DNA of 17,714 bases from an uncultured Allosphingosinicella sp. (GCA_934539295.1 CAKTCN010000049.1:1-17714); one strand, 5' to 3'. Positions 8,011-15,825 are shown, counted from the first letter of the stretch. Numbers and translations are program-made. The notes: generated by a model not told the origin, from the letters alone.

Positions 8011-8792
8011 AGGTCCGTCTCGCCGCTGAACACATGCGCCGCCGGTCCCGTCATTCGGATCGTCCCGCCCGGTGCCCAGTCGATCGTCAGCGTGCCGCCG
8101 GGCAGCGTCACCGCCACCGGGCTCGCCACCAGTCCGCGCCGGATCGCCGCCACCGCCGTCGCACATGCCCCGGTCCCGCACGCCTGGGTCAGGCCCACGC
8201 CGCGCTCCCACACGCGCAGCTTCAACCCGCCGCCGTTCACCGAAGCCACATTCACGTTCACGCGCGCGGGGAACAGTGGATCATGCTCGATAACCGGACC
8301 CAGCCGCTCCAGATCCGTCGCGTCCGCATCCTCCACGAAGAACACGACATGCGGGTTGCCGACATTCACCGCCGCGGGCTGTTCCAGTTCTTCCCACCCG
8401 ACCGGCATCGACGCCGTGTCCATCGGATAGGCCAGCGGGATCGCGTCCCAATCGAACCGCGGCACGCCCATGTCGACGCTCGCGCCCGCCGCCTGCGCCA
8501 CGCCTTCGATGATGCCGCCCGCAGTCTCGATGCGCGTATTCCCGCCGGCGAGCCACGCGACGCAGCGCGACGCATTGCCGCACGCCTCGACTTCCCCGCC
8601 ATCGGCATTGAAGATGCGCATGCGGAGGTCGGCCACATCCGACGGCTCGATCAGGATCAGCTGGTCGCACCCGACGCCCGTGCGCCGGTCGGCAAGGCTG
8701 CGCGCCCGTGCGCCATCCATCGCCACGCTCTGCTCGCGCGCGTCGATGACGACGAAGTCGTTGCCGAGCCCATGCATCTTGTGGAAGCGCAT
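8007..8792 (-). CDS. dapF: Diaminopimelate epimerase
   Basis: DapF interconverts LL- and meso-diaminopimelate in the cytoplasm, the step before lysine and peptidoglycan. The length of 261 residues is slightly short for the family. The N-terminus FHKMHGLGNDFVVID is diagnostic. Both catalytic cysteines are present: C71 in EACGNASRC and C205 in TQACGTGACA. The NPHVVFF and ERGVG segments also match. The start is the ATG at 8792. There is no strong Shine-Dalgarno upstream, and only 42 nt separate it from the stop of the GGDEF/EAL gene, so it could be co-transcribed with that gene. Its stop overlaps mtaB. Confidence 0.97.
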   Translation of the reverse strand: MRFHKMHGLGNDFVVIDAREQSVAMDGARARSLADRRTGVGCDQLILIEPSDVADLRMRIFNADGGEVEACGNASRCVAWLAGGNTRIETAGGIIEGVAQAAGASVDMGVPRFDWDAIPLAYPMDTASMPVGWEELEQPAAVNVGNPHVVFFVEDADATDLERLGPVIEHDPLFPARVNVNVASVNGGGLKLRVWERGVGLTQACGTGACATAVAAIRRGLVASPVAVTLPGGTLTIDWAPGGTIRMTGPAAHVFSGETDL

Positions 8793-8834
8793 GGGCTGCG
8801 ATCTAGGGGAGGGGGCGCCCCAAGTCCATAAGGT

Positions 8835-10268
8835 CTAACCGGCGCGCCGCGCCCGCGTCGGCACCGGGGGCGCATCCCGCATCGTCGGCAACAGCCCCTT
8901 GTCGGCCAGTCCCGCGCGCACGTCATCGGCCCGCATCGGTTTTCCGAACAGCCAGCCCTGGCCCGTATAGCTGCCGATGGTGGACAGGCGCGCCGCAATC
9001 GCCTCGCTCTCGATCCCTTCCGCCGTGATCGACAGGTTCAGGCTTTCGGCCAGCCGCGTGATTGCGCTCACCATCACCGCGCTCTCCGGATCCTGTTCCA
9101 GCGATGCCACGAAGCTGCGGTCGATCTTGACCCTGTCGAACGGCAGCGCCCTCAGATGCGCGAGGCTCGAATAACCGGTGCCGAAATCGTCGAGCACCAG
9201 CCGCATCCCCTGGTTCTTGAAGCTCGTCACGATCGCCTGCGCGAGGCCCAGATTCTCGAACAAGGCGGCCTCGGTGATCTCCACCTCCAGCCGCTCGGCG
9301 GGAAAGCCCGTCTCGCTGAGCAGCTTGGCGATCTTCTGCGCCAGCCAGGGATCGGCGATCTGGATCGGGGACAGGTTCACCGACAGGATCAGGTCGTTGT
9401 CCCATCCGCGCGCCTCCGCCATCGCCTGGCGCATGACGCAAAGGGACAGGTCGCCGATCAGGCCGGCTTCCTCCGCGACCGGAATGAAGTCGTTCGGCAT
9501 GGCAACGCCGCGGCCCGGCCGTTCCCACCGCGCCAGCATCTCGAAACCGCGCAGGGCTCCGGTCGCGAGTTCCACCTGCGGCTCGAACCAGGGCACGATC
9601 TCCCCCGCGGGGATGGCGGCGCGAAGCCCGGCCTCGATCTCGATCCTCTGCGACAATTCCCGCTGCATGCTGTCGTCGAACCATGCGATCCGCCCACGGC
9701 CTGCCAGCCGCGCCGCCCGCATGGCGATGTCCGCCCGGCGCAGCAGCGCTTCGCCGCTGTCACCCGCATCCCGAATTGCAAGCCCGATCGAGGCGCTGAC
9801 ATGCGCTCCCACGGCGGCCCGTTCCGCCGGGCTGGCCAGCCGCTGCGCAATGGCACGCGCCGCGCCCTCGATCGCAGCGCCACCGGCGGCGAAGCCGAGG
9901 GCGAACGCATCCCCGCCGATCCGCGCAACCGTTGTTCCCGCCGGCATGCAGTCGCGGATGATATCGGCCACTGCGCGTAGCAGGCTGTCGCCGGCAAGAT
10001 GCCCGTTCAACTGGTTGAGTGCCTTGAACCCGTCCAGGTCCACGATCATCGCGCCGCCGCCGGGCTGCTGCCCGGGCCGGTCCAGCCACTGCGTCAAGTC
10101 CGCGCGATTGAGCAAGCCGGTCAGCGGGTCGCGGGCCGGAAGCGCCGGTTCGGAAGCAGTCCCTACGCTCGCCATGCCCGCCATCGCGCACCGGTATCGC
10201 CGCCACCCATAAGCGATCAGCAAGGCGTTCAGGATCAGCAATCCGGCAAGAACGGAGTAGGAGATCAT
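8835..10268 (-). CDS. Degenerate-GGDEF / EAL protein, likely c-di-GMP phosphodiesterase
   Basis: The 477 residues comprise one N-terminal membrane segment (about 3-20, then the positive stretch WRRYR), a GGDEF domain (about 45-198) and an EAL domain (about 205-465). The GGDEF signature reads RIGGDAF at 116-122, with Ala in place of the catalytic Glu, so cyclase activity is doubtful, although D77/D79 remain. The EAL domain looks complete: E243 (FEMLARW), N298 (SVNLSP), E330 (VEITE), D360-D361 (DDFGTGYSS), K381 (VKIDRSF), E417 (TAEGIE) and Q437 (GQGWLFGKP). The expected activity is hydrolysis of c-di-GMP to pGpG, perhaps with GTP-tuned regulation through the dead GGDEF. No sensor domain is seen beyond the membrane anchor. 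It is divergent from ffh. Confidence 0.93.
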   Translation of the reverse strand: MISYSVLAGLLILNALLIAYGWRRYRCAMAGMASVGTASEPALPARDPLTGLLNRADLTQWLDRPGQQPGGGAMIVDLDGFKALNQLNGHLAGDSLLRAVADIIRDCMPAGTTVARIGGDAFALGFAAGGAAIEGAARAIAQRLASPAERAAVGAHVSASIGLAIRDAGDSGEALLRRADIAMRAARLAGRGRIAWFDDSMQRELSQRIEIEAGLRAAIPAGEIVPWFEPQVELATGALRGFEMLARWERPGRGVAMPNDFIPVAEEAGLIGDLSLCVMRQAMAEARGWDNDLILSVNLSPIQIADPWLAQKIAKLLSETGFPAERLEVEITEAALFENLGLAQAIVTSFKNQGMRLVLDDFGTGYSSLAHLRALPFDRVKIDRSFVASLEQDPESAVMVSAITRLAESLNLSITAEGIESEAIAARLSTIGSYTGQGWLFGKPMRADDVRAGLADKGLLPTMRDAPPVPTRARRAG

Positions 10269-10321
10269 CGCCCGACGTCATAGACCTGCTCGGTGAAGAG
10301 GGAGTTAAGACGCCTGCGTTC

Positions 10322-10350
10322 TTGACCTCACCCTTCGATAAGCCTATGCC
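10322..10350 (+). promoter_or_regulatory. Predicted sigma-70-type promoter for ffh-rpsP-rimM
   Basis: TTGACC at 10322-10327 and TATGCC at 10345-10350 are separated by 17 bp. The -35 is close to consensus, and the -10 is a form common in alphaproteobacteria. Transcription would start about 115 nt before the ffh ATG, giving a long structured leader. It lies in the divergent gap between the GGDEF/EAL gene and ffh. The prediction rests on motif and spacing only. Confidence 0.5.
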
Positions 10351-10404
10351 CCGCGCCATCTCTATCGAGATATGAATTTTGGACGCGTCCACGGATGCAC
10401 GCTG

Positions 10405-10428
10405 GCCGGCGAGGTTTCGCCCGCCGGC
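10405..10428 (+). other. GC-rich hairpin in the ffh leader with an alternative fold
   Basis: GCCGGCG (10405-10411) pairs with CGCCGGC (10422-10428). A competing inner stem is possible: GGCGA (10408-10412) with TCGCC (10417-10421) and loop GGTT. A short TTTT follows at 10431-10434, as in a weak terminator. It ends 42 nt before the ffh ATG. A regulatory role is unproven. Confidence 0.35.
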
Positions 10429-10470
10429 GGTTTTGCGTTTGGACGTTTTGGGTAGGTTGGAGCAAGGCGC

Positions 10471-11985
10471 ATGTTCGAGAGTCTGAGCGATCGGCTTGGC
10501 GGCGTATTCGACCGCCTGCGCGGCCGCGGCGCGCTGAACGAGGCGGACGTCCGCGCCGCCATGCGCGAAGTGCGCGTCGCCCTACTCGAGGCGGACGTGG
10601 CGCTGCCGGTCGTCCGCGAGTTCGTCGACAAGGCGACGGAAGCGGCGGTCGGCCAGCAGGTGCTGAAGTCGGTCACGCCGGGCCAGCAGGTCGTCAAAAT
10701 CGTCAACGACGCGCTGGTCGAGATGCTGGGCGCCGAGGCGTCGGACCTCGACATCGACGTGACCCCGCCCGCCGTCATCATGATGGTCGGCTTGCAGGGC
10801 TCGGGCAAGACGACCAGCACGGCCAAGCTTGCCAAGCGCCTGAAGGACAAGGACCGCAAGAAGGTCATGATGGCGTCGCTCGACGTCAATCGTCCGGCTG
10901 CGCAGGAACAGCTTGCCGTCCTCGGCACCCAGGCCGACGTCGCCACGCTGCCGATCGTGCCGGGCCAGCAGCCGGTCGAGATTGCCCGCCGCGCGTTGCA
11001 GGCCGCGAAGCTCCAGGGCTTCGACGTGCTGCTGCTCGACACGGCCGGCCGCCTCCACGTTGACCAAGCTTTGATGGACGAGATGAAGGCGGTTGCTTCC
11101 GTCTCGCAGCCCAATGAAGTGCTGCTGGTCGTCGACTCGCTGACCGGCCAGGACGCGGTCAACGTCGCGCGCAACTTCTCCGAACAGGTCGACCTGTCGG
11201 GCGTGATCCTGACCCGCATGGACGGCGATGCGCGCGGCGGCGCGGCCCTGTCGATGCGCGCCGTCACCGGCAAGCCGATCAAGTTCGCCGGCGTCGGCGA
11301 AGGCATCGACAAGCTGGAAGCCTTCCACCCGCAGCGCGTCGCCGGCCGTATCCTCGGCATGGGCGATGTCGTCAGCCTGGTCGAGCGCGCGGCCGAGACG
11401 ATCCAGGCCGATGAGGCCGAGGCGCTGGCCAAGAAGATGGCCAAGGGTCAGTTCGACTTGAACGACCTGCGCAGCCAGCTTCAGCAGATGCAGCGCATGG
11501 GCGGCCTCGGCGCGCTCGCATCGATGATGCCGGGCATGAAGAAGATGGCCGGCGCGGCCAAGGCGGCGACCGACGATAAGACGCTGCAGCATCTCGACGC
11601 GATCATCACCTCGATGACCGCCAAGGAACGCGCCAAGCCCGAGCTTCTGAACGCCAAGCGCAAGATCCGCGTCGCCAAGGGCAGCGGCACCACCGTCCAG
11701 GAGGTGAACCGCCTGCTCAAGATGCATCAGGAAATGGCCAATGCCATGAAGAAGATCCGCAAGATGGGCGGCCTCGGCAAGCTTGGCGCGCTCTTCGGCG
11801 GTGGTGGCGGCGGCATGGGTGGGCTTGGCGGCCTGCTCGGCGGCGGTGGCGGAATGGGTGGCATGGGCGGCGGTGGCGGCGGCGCGGGCGCTGCACCGCC
11901 GGCCGGTCTGCCCGGCTTGCCCGGGGCAGGGGGCAATCAGCCCTTCAACCTGCCGCCCGGCTTCGACAAGTTCATGAAGAAATAA
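10471..11985 (+). CDS. ffh: Signal recognition particle protein Ffh (SRP54)
   Basis: Ffh binds 4.5S RNA and signal sequences of nascent membrane proteins and delivers them to FtsY. The 504 residues show the N domain (about 1-85), and the G domain with P-loop GLQGSGKTT (107-115), DTAGR (190-194) and TRMDGD (248-253). The M domain (about 325-435) contains the RNA-binding RVAKGSGTTVQEVNRLL (400-416) and a Met-rich finger (QQMQRMGGLGALASMMPGM). A Gly/Met-rich low-complexity tail runs from 441 to about 470, followed by a Pro-rich linker ending PPGFDKFMKK. The tail is longer than in E. coli Ffh. The start ATG has GGAG 8 nt upstream. rpsP follows after 26 nt, so they are probably co-transcribed. Confidence 0.98.
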   Translation: MFESLSDRLGGVFDRLRGRGALNEADVRAAMREVRVALLEADVALPVVREFVDKATEAAVGQQVLKSVTPGQQVVKIVNDALVEMLGAEASDLDIDVTPPAVIMMVGLQGSGKTTSTAKLAKRLKDKDRKKVMMASLDVNRPAAQEQLAVLGTQADVATLPIVPGQQPVEIARRALQAAKLQGFDVLLLDTAGRLHVDQALMDEMKAVASVSQPNEVLLVVDSLTGQDAVNVARNFSEQVDLSGVILTRMDGDARGGAALSMRAVTGKPIKFAGVGEGIDKLEAFHPQRVAGRILGMGDVVSLVERAAETIQADEAEALAKKMAKGQFDLNDLRSQLQQMQRMGGLGALASMMPGMKKMAGAAKAATDDKTLQHLDAIITSMTAKERAKPELLNAKRKIRVAKGSGTTVQEVNRLLKMHQEMANAMKKIRKMGGLGKLGALFGGGGGGMGGLGGLLGGGGGMGGMGGGGGGAGAAPPAGLPGLPGAGGNQPFNLPPGFDKFMKK

Positions 11986-12011
11986 TCGTAATTCGTTGAA
12001 AGGACTATAAA

Positions 12012-12500
12012 ATGGCAGTTTCGATCAGGCTTTCGCGCGGCGGTTCCAAGAAGCGCCCCTACTACAAGATCGTCGTCACCGACGCGCGCAACACGCGTGA
12101 CGGCAAGTTCATCGAGCGTATCGGCAGCTACAATCCGCTGCTGCCTAAGGACAGCGAAGAGCGCGTGAAGCTCGACGCCGATCGCGCGCGTCACTGGCTC
12201 TCGGTCGGCGCGCAGCCGAGCGACCGCGTGGCCCGCTTCCTCGACGCCGCCGGCGTGAAGGAGCGTGAGGCTCGCAACAACCCCAAGAAGGGCGAGCCGG
12301 GCGAGAAGGCCAAGGAGCGCGCCGAGGAGCGTGCCGCCAAGGAAGCCGAAGCCGCTGAAGCAGCCGCTGCTGCCGCTGCCGCTCCGCCCGAGGAAGCCAC
12401 GCCGGCCGACCAGGCTCCGAACGAGGGCGTGTCCACGTCCGAGCCGGCCGAGGGCGCTGAAGACGCCGCTCCGGCCGAAGGCGCCGACAAGGCCGAGTAA
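12012..12500 (+). CDS. rpsP: 30S ribosomal protein S16 with long C-terminal extension
   Basis: S16 is a structural protein of the 30S body needed for its assembly. Residues 1-80 are standard ([21 protein letters not shown], then [11 protein letters not shown] and [16 protein letters not shown]). The protein continues to 162 residues, about twice the 82 of E. coli. The tail is first Lys/Glu-rich (about 85-115, likely helical), then Ala/Pro/Glu-rich and probably disordered. A clean ribosome-binding site (AAAGGA) precedes the ATG. It is in the same transcript direction as ffh and rimM. After its stop comes a structured repeat rather than the usual tight join to rimM. Confidence 0.97.
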   Translation: MAVSIRLSRGGSKKRPYYKIVVTDARNTRDGKFIERIGSYNPLLPKDSEERVKLDADRARHWLSVGAQPSDRVARFLDAAGVKEREARNNPKKGEPGEKAKERAEERAAKEAEAAEAAAAAAAAPPEEATPADQAPNEGVSTSEPAEGAEDAAPAEGADKAE

Positions 12501-12510
12501 GGCACGCATT

Positions 12511-12625
12511 CCCCTCCCGCTCGCGGGAGGGGTCAGGGGTGGGCGCGAGCGCCAGCGAGCCACGGCACAAGTCCGTGCGCACGGTCAGGCTGCAGCCCAC
12601 CCCCGACCCTCTCCAGAGGGGAGGG
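12511..12625. repeat. Structured intergenic repeat between rpsP and rimM
   Basis: A 9-bp perfect hairpin, CCCCTCCCG / CGGGAGGGG with loop CTCG, spans 12511-12532. Its right side (12530-12544) is complementary to 12595-12609 at 14 of 15 positions. Between them is a 5-bp stem CACGG / CCGTG (12561-12577). A last small stem, CCCTC / GAGGG, spans 12607-12620. Terminal CCCCTCCC-type arms facing a GAGGGGAGGGG end are typical of repeats scattered in sphingomonad genomes (recognition, not searched). The right end contains GGAGGGG 8 nt before the rimM ATG and so serves as its ribosome-binding site. Confidence 0.65.
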
Positions 12626-12634
12626 GATTTCGCC

Positions 12635-13120
12635 ATGACGCAGCCCACCATCACCCTGGCGGCCGTCGCCGGTGCCCATGGCATCGCCGGTGAAGTGCGC
12701 CTGAAGCTGTTCGCCGAAAGCGCCGACAGCCTGTCCGCCCACAAGAGCGTCCAGGTCGGCGAACGAACGCTGACCCTCAAATCGGTGAAGACCGCCGGCG
12801 GCATGCCCGTGGTCCGTTTCGCCGAGATCATCGATCGCAACGCTGCCGAAAGCCTGCGCGGCGAACTCATCACCGTTCCTCGCACGGCCCTCCCGCCGCT
12901 CGAGGAGGGCGAATATTATCACGCCGACCTGATCGGCCTCACTTGCGAGGACGCTGACGGGAACGCGCTCGGCACCGTCGCCACTGTCGAAAATTACGGC
13001 GCCGGCGATCTCCTCGAAATCGAGAAGCCCGATGGCAAGCGCGCCCTGATCCCCTTCAGGCCCGGCATCGCCGACCTGATCGAAGGCAAGATCATCGCCG
13101 ACCCTGCCTTCCTGGCCTGA
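12635..13120 (+). CDS. rimM: Ribosome maturation factor RimM
   Basis: RimM assists maturation of the 30S head, acting near S19 and 16S helix 33. The 161 residues have the N-terminal RimM domain (VAGAHGIAGEVRLKLF at 11-26, then SLRGELITVPRTALPPLEEGEYY) and the C-terminal PRC barrel (about 90-161: HADLIGLTCEDADG, GAGDLLEIEKPDGK, IPFRPG, EGKIIADP). The start is the ATG at 12635. The frame stays open upstream only through the repeat and gives no RimM-like residues. The only evident Shine-Dalgarno, GGAGGGG, is the right end of that repeat. In many bacteria trmD follows immediately. Here the next gene is convergent and trmD is 3.4 kb away. Confidence 0.96.
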   Translation: MTQPTITLAAVAGAHGIAGEVRLKLFAESADSLSAHKSVQVGERTLTLKSVKTAGGMPVVRFAEIIDRNAAESLRGELITVPRTALPPLEEGEYYHADLIGLTCEDADGNALGTVATVENYGAGDLLEIEKPDGKRALIPFRPGIADLIEGKIIADPAFLA

Positions 13121-13135
13121 CATCCCGCCTGATCT

Positions 13136-13164
13136 CCCTCGGGGCTGAGCCACACGGCCGAGGG
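13136..13164. terminator. Possible terminator hairpin after rimM
   Basis: CCCTCGG (13136-13142) pairs with CCGAGGG (13158-13164), with a small inner GGC/GCC stem. It is the only strong hairpin in the 139-nt gap between the convergent rimM and flavoprotein genes. No T-run follows, so an intrinsic terminator is uncertain. Confidence 0.3.
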
Positions 13165-13259
13165 CGTGAACGAATACTTTCCTACAGGCAGTGAATCATG
13201 AGAAGCCCTCCGCCGGCTCTTTCTCATGCTCGATCCTTTGATCGATTCAAGCGATCAAT

Positions 13260-14237
13260 CTAGCTCTCACTAAGTGAGCGGATTTTCCCCGCAGCCTGAC
13301 TTTCGTGACCTTTGGCCGCTTTCCGCATCAGCGGCTGTCGCTTGGCCATGTCGTTCCGAATCGTCGTAGCCGCCACGCCGCCTTCGCCCATGGCGTGGCT
13401 GATCTGGTCCAGCCCCAGCACCACGTCGCCGGCGGCGTAGAGGCCCGGCACGTTGGTGCGCTGATGATCGTCGGTCACGATGCACGCGTCACAGCTGAGC
13501 TCCGCACCGACCATCTCGGCCAGTTCGGTATGCGTGTCCGATCCCAATGCCGGATAGACGCTGTCGAACGTATAATGCCCTTCGGCCGTATCCACCGTGA
13601 TGCACTTGCCCGCTGCCGCCACCGCAAAGGCTGGTCCATCAACATAATCGATGCCGAATTCATCAAGCCGCTCGCGATCCTCGGCGCTCAGCTCATGCGC
13701 CTTGTCCGGCGCGATCAGGGTGATGTCGGCCGTGTAGCTGCGCAGGAACACCGCCTCCGCCACGCCCTTGTTGCCGCTACCGATTACCCCGACCTTCTTG
13801 TCGGTGACTTCGTAGCCGTCGCAGATCGGGCAATATCGGATCAGGCCGGCGGCCAGCGCCTCGTCGTGCAGGTCCTCGTCCATCGGCGGGCGGCGATTGG
13901 TCACCCCGGTCGCCAGCAGCACGCTGCGCGCCGTTACCGTTCCGCTGCCCCATTCGGCAGCGAACCCGCCCTCGATCGTCTCGAGCCGCGTCACACGCGC
14001 CGTGTCGATCGAGGCTCCGTATTTCTGCGCCTGTTCCTTCATCCGGGCGATCAGCTCGGTCCCGCTGATCCCCTCCGGATAACCGGCATGATTGTGCGTG
14101 CACGGGATCCACTTGGCCCGGCTCTTGCCGGCATCCACCACTTTCAGCTTCAGGTGGAAACGGGTGAGATAGATGGCGGCGGTCAGCCCGGCGGGCCCGC
14201 CGCCGATCACCAGGCAATCATAATCGAAGTCGCTCAT
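13260..14237 (-). CDS. Thioredoxin-reductase-like NAD(P)/FAD-dependent oxidoreductase
   Basis: The 325 residues have the two-Rossmann layout of low-molecular-weight thioredoxin reductases. The FAD motif GGGPAG lies at 12-17, and the NADPH motif GSGNKG at 153-158. The redox-active pair CPIC at 136-139 is followed by DG, in the place where TrxB has CATCDG. The C-terminal FAD-contacting GLYAAGDVVLGLDQISHAMGEG completes the fold. Disulfide reduction of thioredoxin or a related partner is plausible, but no partner gene lies nearby and the active-site sequence differs from classical TrxB, so no symbol is given. The start at 14237 has a GGGGGAG run just upstream. It is convergent with rimM and divergent from the ATPase gene, interrupting the usual rimM-trmD neighbourhood. 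Confidence 0.9.
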   Translation of the reverse strand: MSDFDYDCLVIGGGPAGLTAAIYLTRFHLKLKVVDAGKSRAKWIPCTHNHAGYPEGISGTELIARMKEQAQKYGASIDTARVTRLETIEGGFAAEWGSGTVTARSVLLATGVTNRRPPMDEDLHDEALAAGLIRYCPICDGYEVTDKKVGVIGSGNKGVAEAVFLRSYTADITLIAPDKAHELSAEDRERLDEFGIDYVDGPAFAVAAAGKCITVDTAEGHYTFDSVYPALGSDTHTELAEMVGAELSCDACIVTDDHQRTNVPGLYAAGDVVLGLDQISHAMGEGGVAATTIRNDMAKRQPLMRKAAKGHESQAAGKIRSLSES

Positions 14238-14343
14238 GCTCCCCCTGACGCTTCGTTTTGCCAGCGGTTCCAGATATTTCGCCCACAGCTTTCTGGTCGG
14301 TGCGGCTTGCCCCCGACCCGCCGTCTTTGCCAATGCTGCCGCC

Positions 14344-15825
14344 ATGACCGCCATCGACATGGGACTCGACAGCGCCGGCACGCCGGCCATGCTCGACCTG
14401 GAGGAACTGCTCGCCACGCGCCTGCTGGTCCAGGGCAATTCGGGCTCGGGCAAGTCGCACCTCCTGCGCCGCATGCTGGAAGGCAGCGCCGGCATCGTCC
14501 AGCAGATCGTGATCGATCCGGAAGGTGACTTCGTCTCCCTCTCCGACGCGTTCAACCACGTCTCGATCGACGCGGCCGAATATAGCCTGGCCGAAATCGC
14601 CCGCATGGCCGCGCGCATCCGCGCCCACCGCGCCTCGGTGGTGCTGAGCCTCGAGGGGCTCGACATGGAAGACCAGATGCGCTGCGCCGCCGCCTTCCTG
14701 GGCGCCTTGTTCGACGCCCCGCGCGAACAATGGTATCCGGCCCTGGTCGTGGTGGACGAGGCGCAGGTGTTCGCGCCTTCTGCCGCCGGCGAGGTCGCGG
14801 ACGATGCCCGCCGCGCCTCGCTGGGCGCCATGACCAACCTCATGTGCCGCGGCCGCAAGCGCGGCCTCGCCGGCATCATCGCCACCCAGCGCCTTGCCAA
14901 GCTCGCCAAGAATGTCGCGGCCGAGGCGTCCAACTTCCTGATGGGCCGCACCTTCCTCGACATCGACATGATGCGCGCCGCCGACCTCCTCGGCATGGAA
15001 CGCCGTCAGGCCGAGGTGATCCGCGACCTCGGCCGCGGCGAGTTCCTGGCTCTCGGGCCCGCTCTGTCGCGCCGCCCGCTCAACATCCGCATCGGCGAGG
15101 TCCGAACGTCCGCCAAGAGCGGCGGCGTTCGCCTCATGCCGCTGCCCTCCGCACCCAGCGAGGACATGCAGGGCCTGCTCTTCGCCCCGTCCGAAGAGGA
15201 AACCGCGCCGCCGCCACCGCCGCCCGCGCCGGTCACGTCGGAAGACCTCATCCGCAGCATCGCCGCCCCGGCGCCGGTTCCCGACGTGCCCGAACTCGCG
15301 CCGGAGGAGCAGGACGCCGCCATCACCGCCATCCTGTCCGAGATCGCGGACGAGGGCAGCCCGCAACCCGCATCGGGCGCCTACCAGGATTTCCAGCTGC
15401 GCTGCCGGATGCGCGGCATCAGCCAGATGCCCGACATGGCGGCCTTCAGCCGCCGCCTGGCGCTTGCCCGCGCCGGCATCACCGAGGATGCGGAATGGGA
15501 CGGCGCGCTGTCGCTCGCGGCATCCTTGCCCGAGGAGATGCTCGCGCCCTTCCTCTCCATCGCCCGCGCCGCCCGCCATGGGGACGAGTGCCCGGGCGAC
15601 GCGGAACTCGCCTCCCTCTACGGCACCTCGTCGGCAGCCCGCGCCCGCCGCATGATCGGCTTCATCGAGGAGAAGGGGATCTTCGTCTGCCGCACCGATC
15701 TGTCAGGCAAGCGCTCGATCAGCCTCCCGCACCTCGGCTGGACCACCGCCGCCGCAATCCCCGACCCGGCGCGCCCGCCACGCATGGCCCGCATCGTGGC
15801 GCGCGAGTCCGCGCGCGGCGGTTGA
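14344..15825 (+). CDS. HerA/DUF87-type P-loop ATPase with C-terminal winged-helix-like region
   Basis: The 493 residues carry Walker A GNSGSGKS (31-38), Walker B LVVVDEAQVF with D138-E139, and a sensor-like IIATQR. This is the layout of HerA/FtsK-type ATPases (DUF87). A Pro-rich linker (near residues 280-300) leads to a C-terminal part ending in a winged-helix-like stretch (ASLYGTSSAARARRMIGF, then IFVCRTDLSGKRSISLPHLGW). A DNA-related motor is likely, but no NurA-type nuclease or other partner is next to it, so its role is open. Start: the frame is open from 14236, which would overlap the divergent gene's start. ATG 14344 or 14359 fits better, although no Shine-Dalgarno is evident. Its stop overlaps the vapB promoter -35. 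Confidence 0.82.
   Translation: MTAIDMGLDSAGTPAMLDLEELLATRLLVQGNSGSGKSHLLRRMLEGSAGIVQQIVIDPEGDFVSLSDAFNHVSIDAAEYSLAEIARMAARIRAHRASVVLSLEGLDMEDQMRCAAAFLGALFDAPREQWYPALVVVDEAQVFAPSAAGEVADDARRASLGAMTNLMCRGRKRGLAGIIATQRLAKLAKNVAAEASNFLMGRTFLDIDMMRAADLLGMERRQAEVIRDLGRGEFLALGPALSRRPLNIRIGEVRTSAKSGGVRLMPLPSAPSEDMQGLLFAPSEEETAPPPPPPAPVTSEDLIRSIAAPAPVPDVPELAPEEQDAAITAILSEIADEGSPQPASGAYQDFQLRCRMRGISQMPDMAAFSRRLALARAGITEDAEWDGALSLAASLPEEMLAPFLSIARAARHGDECPGDAELASLYGTSSAARARRMIGFIEEKGIFVCRTDLSGKRSISLPHLGWTTAAAIPDPARPPRMARIVARESARGG

Noticed and set aside
7069..8430. A 453-codon plus-strand frame opposite mtaB and dapF
   Set aside because: It is rich in Arg/His/Pro as expected for the antisense of GC-rich genes, and both minus-strand genes have intact catalytic motifs.
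10362..11727. Two long minus-strand open frames (about 360-380 codons) across ffh
   Set aside because: They mirror the codon bias of ffh, have no recognisable domains and no ribosome-binding site, and ffh is certain.
11791..11890. GGC/GGT-rich tandem repetition as a DNA satellite or CRISPR-like array
   Set aside because: It is the coding sequence of the Ffh Gly-rich tail, in frame and without uniform repeats or spacers.
14238..14996. N-terminal extension of the thioredoxin-reductase-like gene
   Set aside because: The FAD motif must lie near the N-terminus, and 14237 has a good ribosome-binding site. The extension is antisense to the ATPase.
14218..15579. A 453-codon minus-strand frame opposite the ATPase gene
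   Set aside because: It is a low-information His/Gly/Ala/Arg-rich translation, while the plus-strand frame has Walker A and B motifs.
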